A stretch of 62,942 nucleotides of DNA from a virus. Position 1 is the stretch's first letter, and every line of letters starts with the position of its first letter. The stretch covers positions 1-62,942 of IMG/VR virus record IMGVR_UViG_3300009152_000050; one strand, given 5' to 3'. The position numbers were made by a program, and so were the translations under genes. Positions 56,836 to 62,942 of this stretch are shown piece by piece. The notes beneath the pieces were generated by a model, which was given only the letters and a program-made list of their open reading frames with translations, was not told the DNA's origin and ran no database searches.

Positions 56836-57223
56836 TGCAAGATTAGAAGGAAAAACATTTTCCCAAATGTCGGAGGAAGAATTAGTAGTAGCAGTAGATC
56901 AAATAATTTTAAGGAGTAGTGCAGAAATTGGGTGCGACCTTCCTTTTACAGAAATGTTTTCAAATGTACTTTCAGAACAAATAATATTATTTATTAATAA
57001 TTGCGGGTACGAAAATTATACTTTAAGGGAAGTGTTATTATCTTTTCAGATTAACCTAATACACCCATTACCAAAATATTTAGCAGTAGAATTACATGAA
57101 GTTATTTTTTCAGGTCGTTGTGTAAACGTAAGTTTTATATCCAAGACTTTGAGTAATTATAAGGAGATAAGGCATCAACTTGACAGGAAATTACAAAACT
57201 TTATAGACGGCTATCAGCAATAA
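56729..57223 (+). CDS. Replication-operon protein, 164 aa, unknown
   Basis: The frame opens at 56705, but the ATG at 56729 (MENLAETLNHRGKNF) is preferred. It overlaps the end of the initiator-like gene by 107 bases in another frame. Mainly helical (SEEELVVAVDQIILRSS; LRKLQNFI-like end). It might be a helicase loader, given its place between initiator-like and helicase genes, but no AAA+ motif is present. Confidence 0.6.
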   Translation: MENLAETLNHRGKNFSLAELKKDLKNLGKVECLVIDARLEGKTFSQMSEEELVVAVDQIILRSSAEIGCDLPFTEMFSNVLSEQIILFINNCGYENYTLREVLLSFQINLIHPLPKYLAVELHEVIFSGRCVNVSFISKTLSNYKEIRHQLDRKLQNFIDGYQQ

Positions 57224-57245
57224 TGTACCATTAAAACATTAAAAG

Positions 57246-59312
57246 ATGAATTGTGAAAATTTATTAGAATTTGATGGCCTACAATTTATGCCAGTAAAAA
57301 ACAATAAGCAACCTATTGTAAAAGGGTGGCAAACGTATAATGGCAAACACAATTTAAGTAATTGCGATGCAGTAGGGATTGTATGTGGTTCATTAAGTGG
57401 AGGGTTAGAGGTTATTGACGTAGATAGCAAATATGATTTAGTTGGTAATTTGTTTGAAAACTATAAAAGATTAATTCATTCTACTAACCCAGATTTATTA
57501 GCTAAACTTGTTGTACAGAAAACAAAGGGTGGTGGGTATCATTTAATTTACCGATGTAGTCAAATTTCGGGAAACCTAAAATTAGCAAACAGGCAAACTA
57601 CCGAAGAAGAAAAACAAGATACTTACAACAAAACATATCAAGCTGAAATACTAAATGGCGATGACGCTGCCGCAGTAACAAGGGCTAAGAAAGCGTCTGT
57701 AAACGACAAGGTAAGGGTATTGTTAGAAACAAGGGGGCAGGGAGGATTTATAATGTGCTACCCGTCTAAGGGGTATGAAATAATACATGGTGATTATTAT
57801 TCTATAAGTGAAATTAGTCCTGATGAAAGAGAAACATTACATAGTATAGCAAGGCAGTTTAATACGGTTGTAGATGAAGTAGTAATACCAAAAACTGCAC
57901 AAATTAAAACTAAAGGGGTATCATCATTTGAAGATTATAATAATCGTGGGGATGTGGTTCAATTACTTCAAAACAACGGATGGAAAGTAGTATCTCAAAA
58001 AGGAAGAAAAACTATATTCATAAGACCCGGCCAAACTACTGCGCAAACTTCGGGTAATTACGATCACGATAGAAAATGGTTTAGTGTGTTTACTACAAGC
58101 ACCGAATTTGAACCAGAAAAAGCATATTTACCTTACGCTGTTTTTGCAATTTTAGAATGTAATAAAGATTTTTCAGTAGCAAGTAAAAAATTATACGAAT
58201 TAGGATTTGGCGAAAGGGAAGAATCGGCTATAAAAGAAAAAGCACAAAGTACAAGACAAATATCTTCAAGAGTAAATTCTGATGATGAAGATTATTCATT
58301 TTTAGCAAAACCCGAAGATTACGATGACTACCTACAATCTGTAAGGGATGGAACATTGGTACAAGGATTAACAACAGGCATACCTTCTCTTGATAATTAT
58401 TTTGTATTTAAAGAGGGTAATATGGTTATGACTAATGGTCATGATAACGCAGGTAAGAGTGTAGTGGTGTGGTACTTAGCTTTACTTTCTGCAATGTATC
58501 ATAATTGGAATTGGATAATTTTTGCAAGTGAAAATACGATTGGAGGCTTTATGCGAAAGATGATTCAGTTCTATGTAGGTAAGCCATTAAACGGAAAGTT
58601 TGCAATGAGTGATAGTGAATACCATACTGCAAAAAAGTTTATTGAGAGCCACTTTTCATCAATAAAGGCAGAGGAAGATATGTATAACTATAAAGATATT
58701 ATCAATATGGTTAAAAAGGCATCTAAGGTAAAAAAGTATCATTCTGTAATGATAGACCCCTACAATGGTTTAAAGATTGATTTAAGCGGTTTTAGTAAGT
58801 TAAGTACACATGAGTACCATTATGAAGCATTAAGCGATTTAAAGCTATACGGAAAGAAGAATAACATAGGTATTTGGGTAAACCACCATGCGGTAACGGC
58901 TGCATTAAGGCAAAAGGATGGAGAAAAAAAATATCCAGTAGCACCACAAAAAGCAGATACAGAGGGTGGAGGTAAGGTAGGTAATAAAACAGATGACTTT
59001 CTAACTATTCACAGGGTTACGCAGCACCCTACCGAATGGATGGTTACAGAATTACACGTTAGAAAAATAAAAGATACAGATACAGGAGGCAGGGTTACTC
59101 CAATAGATTCACCTGTAAAGTTAGAAATGTATAAAAATGGGTGTGCTTTTTTAGAAAGATTAGAAATGGGTGGAAATCCGATTGACCCAATTCATTCGTG
59201 GCACATGAGTAAAGAATTAAAACAGACTGAATTACCGGCAATAAAGGAAGAACCAAGCGTAACTAATTGGATGCCTATGGCTGATGCTAATGGCGAAGCA
59301 ATAAACTTTTAA
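57246..59312 (+). CDS. Bifunctional prim-pol / DnaB-like helicase
   Basis: 688 aa with two enzyme parts. The N-terminal part is a prim-pol-type primase: residues 44-60 (GIVCGSLSGGLEVIDVD, with the DVD metal motif at 58-60), then GGGYHLIY at 95-102. After a linker of about 250 residues the C-terminal part is a DnaB/RecA-fold helicase with Walker A GHDNAGKS (398-405), Walker B VMIDP (501-505), and WVNHH. It should open DNA and lay primers. Fusion of both functions suits a phage that relies on host DNA polymerase; I found no polymerase gene in the window. Confidence 0.85.
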   Translation: MNCENLLEFDGLQFMPVKNNKQPIVKGWQTYNGKHNLSNCDAVGIVCGSLSGGLEVIDVDSKYDLVGNLFENYKRLIHSTNPDLLAKLVVQKTKGGGYHLIYRCSQISGNLKLANRQTTEEEKQDTYNKTYQAEILNGDDAAAVTRAKKASVNDKVRVLLETRGQGGFIMCYPSKGYEIIHGDYYSISEISPDERETLHSIARQFNTVVDEVVIPKTAQIKTKGVSSFEDYNNRGDVVQLLQNNGWKVVSQKGRKTIFIRPGQTTAQTSGNYDHDRKWFSVFTTSTEFEPEKAYLPYAVFAILECNKDFSVASKKLYELGFGEREESAIKEKAQSTRQISSRVNSDDEDYSFLAKPEDYDDYLQSVRDGTLVQGLTTGIPSLDNYFVFKEGNMVMTNGHDNAGKSVVVWYLALLSAMYHNWNWIIFASENTIGGFMRKMIQFYVGKPLNGKFAMSDSEYHTAKKFIESHFSSIKAEEDMYNYKDIINMVKKASKVKKYHSVMIDPYNGLKIDLSGFSKLSTHEYHYEALSDLKLYGKKNNIGIWVNHHAVTAALRQKDGEKKYPVAPQKADTEGGGKVGNKTDDFLTIHRVTQHPTEWMVTELHVRKIKDTDTGGRVTPIDSPVKLEMYKNGCAFLERLEMGGNPIDPIHSWHMSKELKQTELPAIKEEPSVTNWMPMADANGEAINF

Positions 59313-59315
59313 CTT

Positions 59316-59519
59316 ATGGAATGGTTAGCTATAAAACACTATGAGTATGATTTAATCTTTGTTCAAAGTAGAGAAGGTAGGGATATAGTTTTAAATTATT
59401 ATGTAGAAAATGGGATAACTATAAATACAGTAGTTTTAAGAGTTTTTAATAGCGAAGAAGAAGCAACAAAATACTGCAACAATATTAACCAAATAACAAA
59501 CCTAATCAAGAATTTATGA
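59316..59519 (+). CDS. Small protein after helicase, 67 aa
   Basis: ATG at 59316, 3 nt after the helicase stop. An alpha/beta protein (MEWLAIKHYEYDLIFVQSREGRDIVLNYYVENGITIN) with a short acidic helix near the end. Stop overlaps the next ATG by 4 bases. Function unknown. Confidence 0.55.
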   Translation: MEWLAIKHYEYDLIFVQSREGRDIVLNYYVENGITINTVVLRVFNSEEEATKYCNNINQITNLIKNL

Positions 59520-59872
59520 GTAATCACAAAAACATTACAGAACAAGAAAGCATCCATTGTTTAAACGCATTATTAGTAGGATGTGAGTTTTTAGAACTAT
59601 TGGATAAGGTAAAAGAGTTTACTATTTTTAGGCATGGACTGAAACAAAAAGTAAACAATTTATTACCTGAATTAGAAAAACATTGCGACCAATTAGAACT
59701 AATTACAGGCACAGACGATACTATTATGTTTACCTTAATGGATAGAAAAGAACTTATGAAAAGTATTAGTTGTTTAAGACCTGAATACAAACTAGGTTTG
59801 GCTGAACTACTAAATCAATTTAATAATGCTCCAGAACTTGTATTGCACAGAAACGGAGTTAAAATAGCATAA
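59516..59872 (+). CDS. Helical protein, 118 aa, unknown
   Basis: MSNHKNITEQESIHCLNALLVGCEFLELLDKVKEF and a helical core (KQKVNNLLPELEKHCDQLELI). Regular leucine spacing suggests a coiled coil. It is translationally coupled to the preceding gene (4-base overlap). Role in replication possible from position only. Confidence 0.55.
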   Translation: MSNHKNITEQESIHCLNALLVGCEFLELLDKVKEFTIFRHGLKQKVNNLLPELEKHCDQLELITGTDDTIMFTLMDRKELMKSISCLRPEYKLGLAELLNQFNNAPELVLHRNGVKIA

Positions 59873-59875
59873 ATT

Positions 59876-60064
59876 ATGGAAAAGTTATTCCCTGATGATG
59901 GAAAGGTATTAGTAGATACATGGTACAAAGAAAAAATGGAAAATTTAAGATATAAATGGAATCCACCAATTCTATTAAAAAAAATATGGGAAGAAATGGA
60001 TAAAAGTATTGTTAACCCTAAAGGCGAAATAAAAGATAAAAACAATGGAAACACTAACAGATAA
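59876..60064 (+). CDS. Small protein, 62 aa, unknown
   Basis: ATG at 59876, 3 nt after the preceding stop. Charged, with a tryptophan-rich beginning (LFPDDGKVLVDTWYKEKMENLRYKWNPPILLKKIW). Its end overlaps the next gene by 20 bases. Function unknown. Confidence 0.5.
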   Translation: MEKLFPDDGKVLVDTWYKEKMENLRYKWNPPILLKKIWEEMDKSIVNPKGEIKDKNNGNTNR

Positions 60065-60413
60065 GATAATACTGGATATTAAAAAGAACAGACGTAAGTA
60101 CCATGTAGTACTTCACAATGGAAAAACATACGACTATTGCACTATGGATAAAGAAAGGGAGCAATGTATAAAAGATTTATTTGAATTATTCCATGACCAG
60201 CCAACTATGACTATATTTGAAAATGGTGAAATAGTATTTGAGATAAAAAAGAAACTTACTGTAATGAAAATATTAAATCGTGAAAATAAGGACATATACG
60301 AAACCTTAGAAGAAGCTATGGAGGCAACAGGTAAAACACGAAATATGGTTATATCCCATATACGAAATCATCCTCGTAGTTGGAGTAAATTAGAAAGAAT
60401 TATTTGTGAATAA
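60045..60413 (+). CDS. Protein with helix-turn-helix-like end, 122 aa
   Basis: The first half is beta-rich (KYHVVLHNGKTYDYCT). The second half contains ENKDIYETLEEAMEATGKTRNMVISHIRNHPRSW, a helix-turn-helix of the NUMOD1 kind that recognises DNA. It might be a small regulator of the replication region, or a remnant of a homing endonuclease. No nuclease core present. Confidence 0.55.
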   Translation: METLTDKIILDIKKNRRKYHVVLHNGKTYDYCTMDKEREQCIKDLFELFHDQPTMTIFENGEIVFEIKKKLTVMKILNRENKDIYETLEEAMEATGKTRNMVISHIRNHPRSWSKLERIICE

Positions 60414-60452
60414 AAGTTATTACCTTAGCACTATGAAAAAATAAAAAATATT

Positions 60453-60770
60453 ATGACAGTAGCACAAATGCGCCAATTATGCAATAAGAAACCTACCGAT
60501 ATGTCATGGAACGATTTTGACAATTTAGAATTAGTAGCACTTACAGATATAGCAATAGAGTTCATAAGTGAATTTAAAGATAAGCATGGAGTAATGAACA
60601 TAGAGTGTGATTGTGGTGAATGTGATGGCAATAAAAAGGTATTTGCACTATTAACAGAAGATGCCTTTGAAGAACTTTACCCACCAGAAGAAATAGACGA
60701 AATAACAGCGCAAGAAGAACTGATTATCTTTGCAACAGAGGATGAAGAACTTAGGCTGAACCTAAATTAA
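60453..60770 (+). CDS. Small acidic protein, 105 aa
   Basis: Acidic in its second half (EEIDEITAQEELIIFATEDEE). A central cluster CDCGECDG is a cysteine pair that may bind a metal. Helical start (MTVAQMRQLCNKKPTDMSWNDF). It is the last gene of the replication operon before two terminators. Function unknown. Confidence 0.55.
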   Translation: MTVAQMRQLCNKKPTDMSWNDFDNLELVALTDIAIEFISEFKDKHGVMNIECDCGECDGNKKVFALLTEDAFEELYPPEEIDEITAQEELIIFATEDEELRLNLN

Positions 60771-60794
60771 AGTTTTGTTGATTAGTTATAGATT

Positions 60795-60826
60795 ACCCCT
60801 TACCGTTTCTACGGAGAGGGGTTTTT
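60795..60826 (+). terminator. Terminator of replication operon
   Basis: ACCCCT(TA)CCG pairs with CGG(AG)AGGGGT around a TTTCTA loop and is followed by TTTTTC. It lies 24 nt after the last replication gene. Confidence 0.8.
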
Positions 60827-60852
60827 CATTTCACAAGTAGCTTAATGCTAAC

Positions 60853-60880
60853 AAAAAAGCCACCTAATAATAAGGTAGCT
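60853..60880 (-). terminator. Terminator of right early genes
   Basis: On the reverse strand AGCTACCT pairs with AGGTGGCT (one wobble) around TATTATT, followed by TTTTTTG. It ends the gene group 60923-62732. Confidence 0.75.
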
Positions 60881-60922
60881 AATTTGCCTTTGACAAGTCA
60901 GGAAAGATGTATTGCTTAAAGT

Positions 60923-61123
60923 TTAATTACACTTAGGTTTACAAATTTCTACAAGTTGATTCATTATTTCACTACTTCTACCTCCCCAATACATTTCACA
61001 TTTATTATCTGCATAAGGAGGCTTAATAAACCACGATTGACGTTCTGATACTGGTGCAGTAAATCTATAACAAGTTTCTTTTAATGGGCAATCAATACCC
61101 TTGCATTTACTTATATCTGCCAT
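60923..61123 (-). CDS. Small cysteine-rich protein, 66 aa
   Basis: Seven cysteines (KCKGIDCPLKETCYRFTAPVSERQ, KCEMYWGG, CKPKC) suggest one or two metal sites. No recognised fold. It is the last gene of the right early group, 3 nt after the 126-aa gene. Function unknown. Confidence 0.6.
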   Translation of the reverse strand: MADISKCKGIDCPLKETCYRFTAPVSERQSWFIKPPYADNKCEMYWGGRSSEIMNQLVEICKPKCN

Positions 61124-61126
61124 TGT

Positions 61127-61507
61127 TTAAAGTTTAATTTCTAATTCAGTTCCTGTTAATGCGAATATTAAATTTTGAAGTTGGTGGAGATATTTAACTG
61201 TTGTATAAAAGCACGAATTGTACCATTCATTATCATTTATGCGTATGCGACCAACTTTATACAATGGCGATAAATACCCGCCAAAATTATCGTTTGCTTT
61301 CTCAAAACCACACTTTTCTAACAGTTCTGCCGTAAGAGGCATGGTTCTATAATACTTATCGAAATGCTCTTTATTATTCAAGCAGCACTCAATATCTTGC
61401 AAGTCTATTTTATTCTTCACCCAAAAGCCGGGGTCAGATTTTTTCATATTATCTTCAATATAATATTCACAGTAGTTTCCTAATCTTAGTTCATTTGCTG
61501 CTATCAT
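61127..61507 (-). CDS. Phage early protein, 126 aa
   Basis: The beginning MIAANELRLGNYCEYYI resembles a protein that I recall as common in phages and prophages of Bacteroidota, with TAELLEKCGFEKANDNFGGYLSP in the middle and YLHQLQNLIFALTGTELEIKL at the end. Function unknown. Confidence 0.65.
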   Translation of the reverse strand: MIAANELRLGNYCEYYIEDNMKKSDPGFWVKNKIDLQDIECCLNNKEHFDKYYRTMPLTAELLEKCGFEKANDNFGGYLSPLYKVGRIRINDNEWYNSCFYTTVKYLHQLQNLIFALTGTELEIKL

Positions 61508-61509
61508 TG

Positions 61510-61734
61510 TTATTTCTTTTTAAATTGTTCAATCAATTCATTAAAATTATCTTCTCCTGTTAATTGAAAGTTTCTACCTGTTTCAAAAGATAACTTCATA
61601 TCTTCCTCACTATACATTCTACTATTTTGTTCATGTTCACATTCATTCCATACTTTTATTAATGCTTGACAAACGCTTACACTATTTGGAAAGGCTGTTG
61701 TTTCTTGTATTTCTTTAATTCTGTCTGCTGTCAT
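61510..61734 (-). CDS. Small early protein, 74 aa
   Basis: Helical and charged (RIKEIQETTAFPNSVSVCQALIKVWNECEHEQ), with no metal or membrane motif. Two nt before the 126-aa gene in the same transcript. Function unknown. Confidence 0.55.
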   Translation of the reverse strand: MTADRIKEIQETTAFPNSVSVCQALIKVWNECEHEQNSRMYSEEDMKLSFETGRNFQLTGEDNFNELIEQFKKK

Positions 61735-61807
61735 GTTTTTTGTTTTTAAATGTTAATAATTCCAACCCATACCTGTTAACCCTGTTATAGGGCAGCAGTA
61801 CTTTTTA

Positions 61808-61860
61808 AATGTTGCTTATTACCCACAAAAAGGGGTTATATGTTGAATTTAAGCAACATT
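61808..61860. repeat. Inverted repeat AATGTTGCTT / AAGCAACATT
   Basis: A perfect 10-bp inverted repeat (61808-61817 and 61851-61860) with a smaller ACCC/GGGT hairpin inside (61830-61836 region). The right arm overlaps the stop of the 158-aa gene. No T-tract follows on the reverse strand, so it is not a simple terminator; an mRNA processing or operator site is possible. Confidence 0.5.
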
Positions 61861-62325
61861 ATTGGTTATTTTAAGGTTAATGATAGATTCTTTTAACTTA
61901 TCAATTTCAACTTCTTGCGATAATTTAAATAGTCTGGGATGGTGTCCTAATGGGCAACTTCCCCTTTCTAAGTCTAATATTTGTTTATTAATGCTGTTTA
62001 TTTTTATTTCAAGTTGCTCTTTAGTTAATTTTATATTTTCAGGAGGGGTAAATTCGGTAATAGGTGATTCTAAAATGTTTGTAGGTAATTCTATATATTC
62101 TATATTTTTAACTACATCTTTAATTACTTTACCTTTTTCTTTTTTATTAAAAGATGGTAGCTTTTGCCCTTTCCCCTTTGCGATTAACCAAAATTCAGGT
62201 TTCCTACCTTTCGCAACCATTCTGCATAAAGCGGTTCTACAAGCGGTGGAACAAGTAATCTTTGATTCAGTACCCTTAACCTCTTTTCCGCAAACCAAAC
62301 AAATTTTATTAGTCATTCTTGCCAT
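61849..62325 (-). CDS. Zinc-finger protein, 158 aa
   Basis: A start at 62325 (MARMTNKICLVCGKEV) is chosen, because the longer frame to 62355 would run through the promoter -7 box at 62344-62351. CLVCG and CSTACRTALC give a CxxC...CxxxC zinc finger near the start. The rest is charged and helical with LEIKINSINKQILDLE. Probably a DNA-binding early regulator. Confidence 0.65.
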   Translation of the reverse strand: MARMTNKICLVCGKEVKGTESKITCSTACRTALCRMVAKGRKPEFWLIAKGKGQKLPSFNKKEKGKVIKDVVKNIEYIELPTNILESPITEFTPPENIKLTKEQLEIKINSINKQILDLERGSCPLGHHPRLFKLSQEVEIDKLKESIINLKITNNVA

Positions 62326-62343
62326 TGTAACAGTTTTGAAACA

Positions 62344-62374
62344 CAAATGTAACAAATAAAATCATAAATACAAA
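62344..62374 (-). promoter_or_regulatory. Promoter of zinc-finger gene
   Basis: On the reverse strand TTTG (62371-62374), 19 bp, TACATTTG (62344-62351). Perfect consensus. Leader of about 13 nt to the start at 62325. Confidence 0.8.
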
Positions 62375-62519
62375 AATATTTTCGTGTTTTTTTTTAAAAA
62401 AATAAAAAATAAAATAACCAAAAAATCATTTGGCGCATTTTAAAGCCTATTTAAGCCAAAAAATATAAAAGTAAGGTAATCTATCCAAAAAGATATTTGA
62501 AAGCAATTTTGATATGTTT

Positions 62520-62732
62520 CTATTTGCCACAGCGTACTTTATCTGCTAATTCACCTAACCATTCGTTAAACATCTTATGTAAATTCAATCCGTACCTATC
62601 TCTAACAGCGTCTAAATCTTCTTTTTCACAAGTAGCATTATATGTTGCGGACTGCTTAAATACTCGTGGACGCCCACCCCCAAAGGCTTTTCCGCCATTG
62701 TTTACCCTTCCATCTTTTTTTGTTTCTTTCAT
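62520..62732 (-). CDS. Small basic regulator-like protein, 70 aa
   Basis: The protein is basic with a glycine-rich start (KKDGRVNNGGKAFGGGRPRVFKQ), and a helical C-terminus (AVRDRYGLNLHKMFNEWLGELADKV). It is the first gene read from the right terminal-repeat promoter and lies behind a 9-bp inverted repeat (62787-62816), so it may be a DNA-binding regulator. Family not recognised. Confidence 0.6.
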   Translation of the reverse strand: MKETKKDGRVNNGGKAFGGGRPRVFKQSATYNATCEKEDLDAVRDRYGLNLHKMFNEWLGELADKVRCGK

Positions 62733-62786
62733 CTTTTAAGTTTTAGTTGGTTAAATATTTAATAGATAGTAAAAGTATAATGTATA

Positions 62787-62816
62787 TTCAATAGGCTATT
62801 TAATCCCCCTATTGAA
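62787..62816. promoter_or_regulatory. Operator-like inverted repeat behind right promoter
   Basis: TTCAATAGG (62787-62795) and CCTATTGAA (62808-62816) are perfect complements, 12 bases apart. The repeat begins 3 bases inside the right terminal repeat, right after the -7 box, so a bound protein would block transcription. The left end has no such site. Confidence 0.6.
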
Positions 62817-62819
62817 GAC

Positions 62820-62851
62820 CAAAGATACAACACCCTATTTAATTATCCAAA
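62820..62851 (-). promoter_or_regulatory. Inward promoter in right terminal repeat
   Basis: On the reverse strand TTTG (62848-62851), 20 bp, TATCTTTG (62820-62827). Identical to the left-end promoter and pointing into the 62732 gene. Confidence 0.85.
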
Positions 62852-62942
62852 TTTATTTTATTAAATAACCATATTTAAGTGTAAAGAGATTGATGAGTGG
62901 TAACTAATAAGGATGAGTGGAGGCCAATTAACGGCCAATTAC
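62820..62942. repeat. Right inverted terminal repeat (123 bp)
   Basis: Perfect reverse complement of bases 1-123. Its inner edge (62820) is the last base of the -7 box of the promoter. See the left repeat for the internal short repeats. Confidence 0.97.

Noticed and set aside
60853-60880. Reading the hairpin as an attC-like site
   Set aside because: It has only one short stem, no GTTRRRY core, and a clear T-tract, so it is a terminator.
62356-62519. Gene in the gap 62326-62519
   Set aside because: It is extremely AT-rich with long A/T runs and no plausible frame; it holds the 62344 promoter and otherwise nothing I can name.
1-62942. Full crAss-like phage identity
   Set aside because: Virion gene order and some patterns are reminiscent, but no crAss-type polymerase, virion RNA polymerase or other diagnostic gene was recognised.
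1-62942. Stop-codon reassignment
   Set aside because: Long genes are open under the standard bacterial code, including a 2140-codon gene.
1-62942. CRISPR arrays
   Set aside because: No regular direct repeats with equal spacers were seen; the repeated sequences are attC-like hairpins or protein-coding repeats.
1-62942. tRNA genes
   Set aside because: No cloverleaf with a plausible TΨC arm was noticed; short hairpins at 56249-56264 and elsewhere do not fit.

Overview
The window looks like a complete or nearly complete, AT-rich, podovirus-type phage genome from a Bacteroidota host. The host is suggested by promoters of the Bacteroidota form (TTTG, 19-20 bp, TAnnTTTG), by start codons without Shine-Dalgarno sequences, and by the gene families. 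Both ends carry the same perfect 123-bp sequence in inverted orientation. The virion genes (terminase, portal, scaffold-like, capsid, connector-like proteins, very large tail and internal proteins) follow an order reminiscent of crAss-like and related short-tailed phages. I do not claim family membership, because I found no DNA polymerase or virion RNA polymerase.

Layout. 1-5.1 kb (+): inverted terminal repeat with an inward promoter, then about twenty tiny unknown early genes. 5.1-8.25 kb (+): an integron-like array of gene cassettes separated by attC-like hairpins, carrying a small membrane protein, a glycosyltransferase group, a DNA methyltransferase and a HAD protein. 8.3-10.0 kb (+): a tyrosine recombinase and two exported proteins. 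10.1-53.1 kb (-): one long late region. In transcription order it holds a glycan/heptose-type sugar cluster, methyltransferases, terminase, portal, scaffold, capsid, connectors, a co-chaperonin, tail and internal proteins, a tail fibre, an ECF-like sigma factor, a lysis cassette (holin-like proteins, unimolecular spanin, GH19-type endolysin), a phosphoesterase, a homing endonuclease and a ClpP-like protein. 53.2-54.1 kb: a lone + gene and a NinG-like nuclease (-). 54.2-60.8 kb (+): small control genes, a second attC-bounded methyltransferase cassette, a structured leader, and the replication genes including a prim-pol/helicase fusion. 60.9-62.7 kb (-): small early genes, one set read from the promoter in the right terminal repeat.

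The most unusual feature is the cassette system. Four cassettes (three in array I, one in array II) have different 8-10 nt ends, each perfectly complementary to the other end of the same cassette. This is what excision and insertion of circles at attC-like G^TTRRRY sites predicts. Cargo is largely DNA-modification or nucleotide-related, and a tyrosine recombinase gene lies directly next to the larger array. Other notable points are the promoter-bearing terminal repeats, a leader with two competing structures before the replication operon, a self-contained antisense ribbon-helix-helix-like gene between terminase and portal, and a split HldE-like sugar pathway in the late operon. All functions were assigned by reading motifs; no database search was run.
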